Shown: one piece after another, positions 1 to 5,097 of the stretch
Layout: each line of letters begins with the position of its first letter
How positions within the stretch are numbered: position 1 is the first letter of the stretch
Assembly (NCBI GenBank): GCA_910578995.1
Contig: CAJTSY010000089.1
Coordinates: forward strand, 10,606 to 15,878
Direction of reading: 5' to 3'
Origin: an uncultured Acetatifactor sp.
GTDB taxonomy: Bacteria; Bacillota; Clostridia; Lachnospirales; Lachnospiraceae
DNA length: 5,273 nt
Made by a program: the position numbers and the translations under genes
Notes under the pieces: model-generated
What the model saw: only the letters and a program-made list of their open reading frames with translations
Told to the model about the DNA's origin: nothing
The model's database searches: none

Positions 1-1226
1 TGCGCCGGGCTGGGGGACAGGAAAGTGCATCATTTTCTGTTCAGCAACAACGGCAGGGGAACCCAGGGACATATCCGCAGACCGGAGGCGGAGAGAATGG
101 CGGAAGAGTTGTCCGCTTACATAGAGGCTTTGGGGGAGGATATCTGGAGGGATACGGAGAGACTGGAGGACGTTTTTGCCCGGGCGGAGAAGGGGGAGGC
201 GTTGACCATAGGATTTCTGGGGGTTCCATCACCCAGGGCAGTCTGGCTTCCCGGCAGGAGAACTGTTATGCGTCTCTGGTTTACCGGTGGTGGCAGGAGC
301 GGTTTCCGGAGGCGGAATTTACCTGTGTCAATGCGGGAATCGGCGGCACTACTTCCCACTTCGGCGCGGCCAGGGCGGAGGAGGACCTGCTGTATGCCAG
401 GCCGGATGTGGTGTTTGTGGAGTTCAGTGTAAATGACGACGATGAGGCGCACTTTAAAGAGTGCTATGAAGGGCTGATACGGCATCTTTTGAAATGTGAG
501 TGGAAACCGGCGGTGGTGCTGCTTCATAATCGGTTTTACAGTGACGGGCACAGTGCCCGGAGAATTCATGATGAGGTGGGGCGGCATTACGGGCTGCCAA
601 GGGTCTGTATGGGGGATGTCATCTATCCCCGGATTCGGTCCGGGGAGCTGCAGGCGGAGGAGGTAACGCCGGACGGTCTGCATCCCAATGACCGGGGGCA
701 TGATCTGTTGGCGGAGATTATCAGGTCAAAGCTTGAAGGGATCTACGGGGAGTATAAGGAGAGGAATATTGCAGGGAAAATAACAGGAGAGCTGCCAACG
801 CCTCTCGCCCTAAACCGCTACGAGCTGCCCCGGCGTTTCCGCAACGATACCATCCGCCCCGTGGGCTGTATCGGATTTACGGCAGACCACACGCCGCAAA
901 ATGTAATTACGGAGACATTCCGAAAGGGGTGGACAGCGCTGCAGGCGGGGGATGAGATTTGTTTTGATGTGGAGGGAAGGTGCATTGCTCTGCAGTACCG
1001 CCGGACGATTCATAAGCCTGCGCCGAAAGCCCTGGCCTATGTGGACGGCGACAGGGAGCACGGGATTATCCTGGACGGAAATTTCGACGAGGACTGGGGA
1101 GATTGCCTGGCGCTGCAGGTGCTGCTGGAGGAGAAAACGCCGGGAAGGCACAGGGTTACGGTCAGGATTACGGAGGCAGAAGAAGCGGTCACGCCCTTTT
1201 ATCTGGTGTCGGTGCTTCTGGCATAA
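1..1226 (+). pseudogene. SGNH/GDSL-type esterase, 5'-truncated and frameshifted
   Basis: Probable carbohydrate or acyl-ester hydrolase of the SGNH family. Reading starts in frame 1 at base 1 and must shift to frame 3 at the G run 219-223, where five G stand and six would restore one frame. After correction the SGNH blocks appear in order: GGSITQG with the nucleophile Ser at 225-227, NAGIGG at 330-347, SVND at 426-437, and DGLHPND with Asp 672-674 and His 681-683. About 145 further residues form a strand-rich C-terminal domain of unknown role. The 5' end is outside the window. Residues before about base 140 look like the closing helix of another domain, so the protein may be a fusion. Alternatively translation could start at ATG 97, which has GGAGG at 84-88. 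No signal peptide is visible. The family is clear; the substrate is unknown, and a sequencing error cannot be told from a real lesion. Confidence 0.8.
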
Positions 1227-1258
1227 AATGACAGGTACGGTTTTCCTGTAAGACACCG

Positions 1259-1708
1259 TCATCTTACCTTCCGCCCGATGCGTTTAAACAGCACCTGGGA
1301 CAGGGTGGTAACCAGGATAATGCCCAGGGCGAGCGCGCCGGCCAGTTTCAATGTGGAAACTGCTTTCCCCAGGAAATCGTTGAAATCGCTTTCCAGGGCA
1401 GAGGTCATTGTGTAATACAGACTGCCCCCGGGGATCAGGGGGATCAGCGAGGTGGTTGCAATGGGCGTGGCAGGTGTTTTCAGGATTCTTGCCATGATTT
1501 CCGAATAAAGGGAAACCGCCGCGGCCACAATAAAATAGTCAATCGGTTCATTTGGAATCAGACGGCTTGCCGCCAAAAACAGGCCCCAGGAAAGGAGACC
1601 GCCAAAGGCAGCGGCTGCAAGCCGTTTTCCCCTCATATTAAACAGGACGCCGAAACAAAGCGAGCCGATAAAACCGGCGAAAACCTGGGTAATTTCAAAA
1701 GCCGTCAT
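1259..1708 (-). CDS. Small subunit of a split ThrE-type exporter (ThrE_2/YjjB-like)
   Basis: Integral membrane protein of 149 residues, resembling the C-terminal half of threonine/serine exporter ThrE and the E. coli YjjB subunit (about 157 residues), which works with YjjP in organic acid export. Hydrophobic segments lie at about residues 8-24, 30-49, 57-73 and 120-140. The run PATPIATTSLIPLIPGGSLY at residues 79-98 is the family hallmark before a further membrane stretch. An upstream ATG at 1774 would add 22 non-family residues. I chose ATG 1708 because AGGAGG (1720-1715) lies six bases before it and because it overlaps the stop of the preceding gene as ATGA. That overlap implies translational coupling and a two-subunit transporter. 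Whether the cargo is threonine, serine, succinate or something else cannot be read from the sequence. The gene converges with the esterase gene, leaving about 32 bases between them. Confidence 0.88.
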   Translation of the reverse strand: MTAFEITQVFAGFIGSLCFGVLFNMRGKRLAAAAFGGLLSWGLFLAASRLIPNEPIDYFIVAAAVSLYSEIMARILKTPATPIATTSLIPLIPGGSLYYTMTSALESDFNDFLGKAVSTLKLAGALALGIILVTTLSQVLFKRIGRKVR

Positions 1709-2475
1709 ATGGCACCTCCTGACAACACGGCAATCACAAAATATCCTGCGGCAATGGCCAGTGCCGTAATACATGCTTCGATGGTGCGGAGCATTCCCGC
1801 GATACTGTCTCCCACGAGCAGGTCCTTGAGAGCCGTCGTAAGGCCGATGCCGGGGATGAGGGTCATAATATTGCCGATGATAATCTTATCCACCGTGGGG
1901 AGAACATCCGCTGTGGGGATAAGCCCCAGTTTCAGGGCGGAAAATGCAAGCAGTGTTGCGGCAAAGGAAGAGATAAACTTGGTGAAGATTTTATTTCTGA
2001 CAGCCTTGTCACATAAAAAGATGGTGCATCTTACAAACCCTCCGATGAGAAAGGAAATAATTGCTTCCCCGTAACCGCCGCCGAAAAACAGGGTGAAGGC
2101 TCCCGCGATGGTTGCATAGCAGATAAATTCAAGCCATAACGGATATGTCCTGCTTCCGGAGATTTCAGCGAGACGTGTCTTTATCTCGGCGGAAGAAAGC
2201 CTGTCCGCACAGATATTGCGGGACAGTTCATTTAATTTGTGAAGCTTTTCGTAGTCTGTTGTATATTCCGTTACACGCCTTGTCTGGGTGAGGATTCTGT
2301 GGTCATCCGTATGTATGGTGACAACCATGCTGCTGGTGATAATGAAAACGTCAATGCGCGTGGCGCCGTAGGCAGTGAAGATCCGTTTCAGGCTGTCCTC
2401 CACCCTGTGGACCTCGCCGCCGCTTGTCAGCATCTGCTCGCCTATGTCCATGACGCAGTCAAGTAGTTTTTCCAT
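1705..2475 (-). CDS. Large subunit of a split ThrE-type exporter (DUF1212/YjjP-like)
   Basis: Membrane protein of 256 residues, the same size as E. coli YjjP. The N-terminal cytoplasmic part (residues 1 to about 112) has the family pattern of a helix with GEQMLTSGGEVHRVEDSLKR and then VFIITSSMVVTIH. About five hydrophobic segments follow, near residues 115-131, 136-154, 166-185, 198-213 and 232-252. The conserved MTLIPGIGLTTALKDLLVGD (204-223) sits between the last two. It should form an exporter for amino acids or small organic acids with the downstream small subunit. ATG 2475 has AGGGAG (2486-2481) five bases upstream, a weaker ribosome binding site than that of the partner gene. Transcription likely starts from the promoter at 2640-2668, leaving a leader of roughly 155 bases. 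The gene looks intact. Family assignment is firm; the substrate is inferred only from relatives. Confidence 0.9.
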   Translation of the reverse strand: MEKLLDCVMDIGEQMLTSGGEVHRVEDSLKRIFTAYGATRIDVFIITSSMVVTIHTDDHRILTQTRRVTEYTTDYEKLHKLNELSRNICADRLSSAEIKTRLAEISGSRTYPLWLEFICYATIAGAFTLFFGGGYGEAIISFLIGGFVRCTIFLCDKAVRNKIFTKFISSFAATLLAFSALKLGLIPTADVLPTVDKIIIGNIMTLIPGIGLTTALKDLLVGDSIAGMLRTIEACITALAIAAGYFVIAVLSGGAI

Positions 2476-2639
2476 TCTGTCTCCCTGGGAAGCTCCTTTT
2501 TATCCTTAGAAACGAAACTGATTCGGGTCAGGTATGCCCTGCATCTCTGTTACGGTTGTTTTTTCCTGCACAGGGGAGTCTGCTGCCTGGCTCATTTTTG
2601 CTGCGGCAGTGTAGTTCTCCACTCCTGATGATATGTTTG
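2476..2639 (-). other. 5' leader of the exporter operon
   Basis: Between the likely transcription start and ATG 2475 there are about 155 transcribed bases. A purine-rich AAGGAG lies about 17 bases before the start codon with no start codon of its own. A 29-codon frame (2595-2506, - strand) could encode a peptide containing KTTVTE but has no ribosome binding site. No intrinsic terminator or recognised riboswitch consensus is visible. Confidence 0.35.
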
Positions 2640-2668
2640 ATTATAACAAGCCGTCTGCGGGAAGGCAA
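2640..2668 (-). promoter_or_regulatory. Sigma-A-type promoter of the exporter operon
   Basis: On the - strand, TTGCCT (2668-2663) and a perfect TATAAT (2645-2640) are separated by 17 bases. They point at the exporter pair with no gene between. The -35 box matches consensus TTGACA at four of six positions. Confidence 0.6.
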
Positions 2669-2737
2669 GGGTTATAAATGAATTTTCAGGCCGCGGCAGC
2701 TGTCCGGGTTACTGTTCACTCGGTGCCTCCGCGAGGG

Positions 2738-2762
2738 TTTTCGTGCGCATTATGCACGAAAA
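2738..2762. repeat. 9-bp perfect palindrome inside the MITE-like element
   Basis: TTTTCGTGC and GCACGAAAA flank a 7-base loop. Beyond a G-G mismatch two further G-C pairs can form. Outside these, CTCGG (2719-2723) can pair with CCGAG (2765-2769). Confidence 0.7.
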
Positions 2763-2809
2763 GCCCGAGACAGCGGGCGCCAAAATGAGCGTTCTTTGCT
2801 CAATTCATG

Positions 2810-2840
2810 ACAATAGAATTCTGCACTTGAATTCTATTGT
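2810..2840. repeat. 12-bp perfect palindrome inside the MITE-like element
   Basis: ACAATAGAATTC (2810-2821) and GAATTCTATTGT (2829-2840) are exact reverse complements around the 7-base loop TGCACTT. There is no following T run, so it does not look like a terminator in either direction. Confidence 0.8.
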
Positions 2841-2911
2841 ATGTGTGCATCATGTTGCTGTGAACGGCGAAGCCGTGAACAGTAACCTGTCCGGGAAAGT
2901 TTATAAAAGTG

Positions 2912-2940
2912 TTGACGTACGTGTTCGCGTACGCTATAAT
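2912..2940 (+). promoter_or_regulatory. Strong promoter with paired CGTACG operator-like palindromes
   Basis: TTGACG (2912-2917) and TATAAT (2935-2940) have the ideal 17-base spacer, giving 11 of 12 consensus bases. The spacer region holds CGTACG twice (2916-2921 and 2928-2933), with centres 12 bases apart, or about one helical turn. A repressor bound there would cover the RNA polymerase site. The E. coli yefM-yoeB operator also uses paired short palindromes with a GTAC centre (TGTACA). I therefore infer that the YefM-like antitoxin, encoded about 390 bases downstream, or its complex with the toxin, binds here. Binding itself is not shown by the sequence. Confidence 0.75.
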
Positions 2941-3144
2941 AAAAAGGACTTATAAAATCTCGTCATTCTACTGCTAAATGCCCATAGGGCTGAAACGATT
3001 GGGCAAACTGATGCTTATACAACGAGAGATACAAATCAGAAATGGAAGACGAGAAACTGGTACTGAGGGATTTTCAAGAGATATCTGACAGGCATGGCGA
3101 TGGGCGAAAGGAGGTTTTAGCGCCATAATCAGAGAAAATACAAA

Positions 3145-3195
3145 GATGCGTTATGGTATCATGAACCGACAGATGCCGTTATAAGGATGCGTTAT
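3145..3195 (+). repeat. Three short direct repeats GATGC(C)GTTAT
   Basis: GATGCGTTAT stands at 3145-3154 and 3186-3195. A copy with one extra C stands at 3172-3182. Starts are spaced 27 and 14 bases apart. They lie inside the region bracketed by the 3114-3124/3234-3244 stem. Function is unknown; they could be protein-binding sites, slippage products or remnants. Confidence 0.55.
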
Positions 3196-3233
3196 CATAG
3201 TATGCGACCATAGATGCTGCTGCAGAGCAATAC

Positions 3234-3254
3234 GGCGCTAAGGCAGCGCCTTTT
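3234..3254 (+). terminator. Candidate intrinsic terminator or attenuator
   Basis: GGCGCT (3234-3239) and AGCGCC (3245-3250) form a perfect 6-bp GC-rich stem with loop AAGGC, followed directly by TTTT. The T run is short, so strength is uncertain. Its 5' arm is also the partner of 3114-3124, so folding of the longer upstream stem would prevent it. Confidence 0.5.
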
Positions 3255-3285
3255 ATCAGAAGCGAAGGGATTGCTTCTGATAAGA
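3251..3285. repeat. Stable hairpin just upstream of the antitoxin gene
   Basis: TTATCAGAAGC (3253-3263) and GCTTCTGATAA (3273-3283) are perfect 11-bp inverted repeats. As RNA the stem grows to about 15 pairs (3251-3265 with 3271-3285, including G-U) around a 5-base loop. ATCATAGTAT (3194-3203) is the exact reverse complement of ATACTATGAT (3287-3296), so an outer stem can enclose this hairpin and the terminator-like one. A TATACT at 3286-3291 resembles a -10 box, but no -35 box lies at proper distance. There is no trailing T run. Confidence 0.7.
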
Positions 3286-3326
3286 TATACTATGATTCAA
3301 TAGATACTGTTAAAGGAGATTTTATA

Positions 3327-3575
3327 ATGTCAACTATCAATATAACAAATGCAAGAAAGGATCTTTATCGTCTGGTAGAGAACGTGAATCACTACAATGA
3401 GCCGATGCTGATAGTAGGAAAAAAGGGAAATGCGGTTCTTCTGTCAGAGGAAGACTGGAATGCAATACAGGAGACATTATTTCTGGACTCTATTCCCGGA
3501 ATGACGGAGTCTGTCAGGAAAGGACTGGAAACGCCAGTGGAGGATTGCATTCCCGAAGATATGGTGGAATGGTAA
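3327..3575 (+). CDS. yefM: YefM/Phd-family antitoxin
   Basis: Antitoxin of 82 residues that should bind and neutralise the downstream YoeB-like toxin and repress their shared promoter. The N-terminal half has the Phd/YefM pattern: the opening INITNARKDLYRLVENVN (4-21), then PMLIVGKKGNAVLLSEEDWN (26-45), which form the DNA-binding dimer core. The acidic tail (about 55-82, ending in PEDMVEW) is the usual toxin-binding, protease-sensitive segment. Length matches E. coli YefM (about 83). ATG 3327 has AAAGGAG (3312-3318) eight bases upstream. The nearest convincing promoter is far away at 2912-2940, which is odd for this family. The gene is visibly more AT-rich than the exporter and ATPase genes, in keeping with horizontal transfer. 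Family assignment is secure; neutralisation and repression are inferred from relatives. Confidence 0.93.
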   Translation: MSTINITNARKDLYRLVENVNHYNEPMLIVGKKGNAVLLSEEDWNAIQETLFLDSIPGMTESVRKGLETPVEDCIPEDMVEW

Positions 3576-3865
3576 TGTACCGAATTGTTTTTACAAAGCA
3601 GGCTGAAAAAGATTTGAAAAAATTAAAAGGCGCCGGCTTATCGTCAAAAGCCAAAAACCTGGTAGATGTCATAAGAGAAAACCCATATCAGATTCCGCCC
3701 GGATATGAAAAGCTTGTGGGAAATCTCACAGGCGCTTACTCCCGGAGAATCAATATACAGCACAGGCTTGTCTATCAGGTGATAGAGGAGCCGTGTACAG
3801 TCAATGACATAGAATATGAAGGAACAGTGAAGCTGATTTGCATGTGGACACATTACGAAGCATAA
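3575..3865 (+). CDS. yoeB: YoeB/Txe-family mRNA-cleaving toxin
   Basis: RelE-superfamily ribosome-dependent endoribonuclease of 96 residues that should cleave mRNA on the ribosome and stop translation when the antitoxin is degraded. The opening YRIVFTKQAEKDLKKLKGAG is typical. By alignment with E. coli YoeB (Glu46, Arg65, His83) the catalytic residues are Glu45 in YEKL, Arg64 in QHRLVY and His93 in WTHYE, all present, so the toxin looks active. A segment around residues 71-84 (EEPCTVNDIEYEGT) is about 10 residues longer than in E. coli YoeB, between the last strands. ATG 3575 shares one base with the antitoxin stop (TAATG) and has GGTGG (3563-3567) seven bases upstream. ATG 3569 is possible and would add two residues. 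The overlap implies coupled translation from one mRNA. Confidence 0.93.
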   Translation: MYRIVFTKQAEKDLKKLKGAGLSSKAKNLVDVIRENPYQIPPGYEKLVGNLTGAYSRRINIQHRLVYQVIEEPCTVNDIEYEGTVKLICMWTHYEA

Positions 3866-4143
3866 CTTTTTTACAGAAATTCACGCTGGGAAACGATAGA
3901 CAGGGGCAGCCCGCCATGCCCGCCCTCAAACGGGACGGCGGGGAACAGTCAAGACCGGGCCCTTTTTCCAGGTGGTCTATTGCAGACAGATGGCGGCATG
4001 GGGTTTCATTGCAGGCAGTGAGGGGGGATTTCCGTTGAAAAGACTATAAAATAAAGAAAAGAAAAATGAAGCGGCCGGATATGCTATGTCGTGTCCTGGG
4101 TGTAATGTGGGTTGGTGCGGAACCGGAACAGGAGGAAGAAGCT
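3866..4143. other. Gene-free spacer with a GC-rich hairpin
   Basis: About 280 bases separate the toxin from the chosen start of the ATPase gene. CCCGCC (3910-3915) pairs with GGCGGG (3937-3942), and inside it CCCG (3919-3922) pairs with CGGG (3931-3934). The only T run (3963-3967) is about 20 bases further on, so this is not a standard terminator. TATAAA at 4045-4050 resembles a -10 box, but I find no good -35 box. Frames open here look accidental. Confidence 0.4.
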
Positions 4144-5097
4144 TTGCAGCAGTATGTGGAAAGCGCCCGTCAGGCGCTGAGCCAGGTGAATCAGGTGATC
4201 CTGGGAAAAGAAAAAGAAGTAAAGGAAGTCATGCTGGCATTCCTGGCCAACGGACATGTGCTGCTGGAGGACATTCCCGGGGTGGGCAAAACCACGCTGG
4301 CCCTTGCCTTTTCCAGGGTCATGGAACTGGAGTACAAAAGGGTGCAGTTTACGCCGGATCTGATGCCGTCTGATCTGACGGGATTTTCCATATACCGGCA
4401 TGAGGAAGAGAAGTTCGTATATCAGCAGGGAAGCGTGTTCTGTAATCTTCTGTTGGCGGATGAGATCAACAGGACTTCTCCCAAGACCCAGTCTGCGCTG
4501 TTGGAGGTTATGGAGGAGCGCATGTGCACAGTGGAAGGCATCACAAGGGAAGTGCCCAGGCCGTTTCTGGTCATAGCCACCCAGAATCCGCCCGGGGCTG
4601 CGGGAACCCAGTATCTTCCGGAGGCCCAGGTGGACCGTTTCATGGTGGCCATGACGCTGGGGTATCCTGATTTCGACAGCGAGCTCTCCATGGCTATGTC
4701 CATAGGAAAAACGGAGAGGCTTGACAGAGTCCGCCCGGTTTTTAATGGGAAAATACTGGAGGAAATGCAGAGGCAGATCCATGAGGTTCAGATGAAGGAG
4801 GAGGTATACCGATATCTTCTTCAGTTAGTGACGGCTACCAGGGAGCATCCTTATCTGACCCGGGGGGCCAGTCCCAGGGCCACCATTGCGCTAGTGAAAA
4901 TGGCCCGGGCCTGCGCATGGCTGGAGGGAAGGGATTTTGTGACGCCGGGCGACATCAGGGAGCAGTTTCCTTATGTGGTTTCCCACCGTCTGCTGCCCAA
5001 CGCCGCTGCCAGGATGGAGAATCTGTCCAGGGCGGAGATACTGGCGGACGTGCTGAAAACGGTTCCCGGACCGCCCATGGGGGTAAAGGCACGATGA
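4144..5097 (+). CDS. MoxR-family AAA+ ATPase
   Basis: Cytoplasmic AAA+ ATPase of 317 residues, the usual MoxR length, thought to act as a chaperone-like activator for neighbouring DUF58/VWA-type proteins. Counted from the TTG start, Walker A is IPGVGKTT (44-51), Walker B LLLADEIN (102-109), sensor 1 the Asn of ATQNP (148), a likely arginine finger lies in VDRF (165), and sensor 2 in GASPRA (Arg245). A lid helical domain follows to the end. An in-frame ATG at 4066 would add 26 residues unlike the family and has no ribosome binding site. TTG 4144 has AGGAGG (4130-4135) eight bases upstream and gives the common MoxR opening (QQYVESARQALSQVNQVILG), so I prefer it. The stop overlaps the next start as ATGA, coupling it to the DUF58 gene. 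All ATPase motifs are intact. Its client and physiological role are not known here. Confidence 0.92.
   Translation: MQQYVESARQALSQVNQVILGKEKEVKEVMLAFLANGHVLLEDIPGVGKTTLALAFSRVMELEYKRVQFTPDLMPSDLTGFSIYRHEEEKFVYQQGSVFCNLLLADEINRTSPKTQSALLEVMEERMCTVEGITREVPRPFLVIATQNPPGAAGTQYLPEAQVDRFMVAMTLGYPDFDSELSMAMSIGKTERLDRVRPVFNGKILEEMQRQIHEVQMKEEVYRYLLQLVTATREHPYLTRGASPRATIALVKMARACAWLEGRDFVTPGDIREQFPYVVSHRLLPNAAARMENLSRAEILADVLKTVPGPPMGVKAR

Larger units (their letters stand above)
2707..2887. mobile_element. MITE-like element with 13-bp terminal inverted repeats
   Basis: GGTTACTGTTCAC (2707-2719) is the exact reverse complement of GTGAACAGTAACC (2875-2887). TGTCCG occurs directly outside both ends (2701-2706 and 2888-2893), as a target duplication would; the match runs to eight bases because the left repeat begins with GG. 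The 181-bp interior encodes no transposase. It is packed with palindromes: TTTTCGTGC/GCACGAAAA (2738-2746, 2754-2762), TGAGC/GCTCA (2786-2790, 2798-2802), a 12-bp stem (2810-2821, 2829-2840), and CTGT-GA-ACGGC paired with GCCGT-GA-ACAG (to 2883) around a GAA loop. This is the pattern of a non-autonomous element mobilised by a transposase elsewhere. The family is not identified. Insertion between the exporter promoter and the 2912-2940 promoter could insulate the two units. A structured RNA or a dispersed palindromic repeat are alternatives. Confidence 0.6.
2947..3254 (+). ncRNA. Candidate structured leader or small RNA
   Basis: The roughly 300 bases after the strong promoter contain no convincing gene but much complementarity. 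TCTCGTC-A-TTC (2958-2968) pairs with GGA-A-GACGAGA (3044-3054), one A-A mismatch inside, closing a domain of about 97 bases. Inside are TGCCC/GGGCA (2979-2983, 3001-3005) and CTGAT/ATCAG (3008-3012, 3035-3039). Further on, GTTTTAGCGCC (3114-3124) can pair with GGCGCTAAGGC (3234-3244) through 11 pairs, two of them G-U. That stem competes with the terminator-like hairpin 3234-3250. A perfect Shine-Dalgarno sequence AAAGGAGG (3107-3114) has no start codon at proper distance except ATA 3125. I recognise no known riboswitch, T-box, tmRNA, SRP or RNase P signature. It may be an attenuating leader of the toxin-antitoxin operon, a separate small RNA, or the decayed remnant of a gene or mobile element. 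Confidence 0.4.

Noticed and set aside
117..701. Long - strand frame opposite the esterase gene
   Set aside because: It is antisense to a recognisable SGNH gene, has no family features and arises from GC-rich codon use.
1231..1249. Possible terminator between the converging esterase and exporter genes
   Set aside because: Only a 5-bp stem (ACAGG/CCTGT) with a 9-base loop and no proper T run on either strand.
2506..2595. 29-codon leader peptide on the - strand with KTTVTE, suggesting threonine attenuation of the exporter
   Set aside because: No ribosome binding site, only three threonines, and no terminator/antiterminator pair follows.
2743..2955. 70-codon + strand frame through the MITE-like element and promoter
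   Set aside because: It consists of palindromic element sequence and runs through the -35 and -10 boxes, has no ribosome binding site and no recognisable domain.
3008..3057. Hammerhead ribozyme, from CTGATG and GAAAC
   Set aside because: The stem flanking GAAAC lacks a complementary partner ending in a cleavable triplet, and CTGATG is not followed by A.
2978..3088. 36-codon + strand frame starting at ATG 2978
   Set aside because: No ribosome binding site, lies across the paired arms of the RNA domain, and resembles no known protein.
2947..3326. Retron msr/msd or group II intron RNA
   Set aside because: No reverse transcriptase is encoded in the window, and I see no group II domain V or recognisable retron boundary repeats; the paired arms fit an attenuator better.
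2700..3326. CRISPR array
   Set aside because: The repeats are short, irregularly spaced and mostly inverted; there are no regular repeat-spacer units or cas genes.
4084..4782. 232-codon - strand frame opposite the ATPase gene
   Set aside because: It is the antisense of intact Walker motifs and has no domain features.
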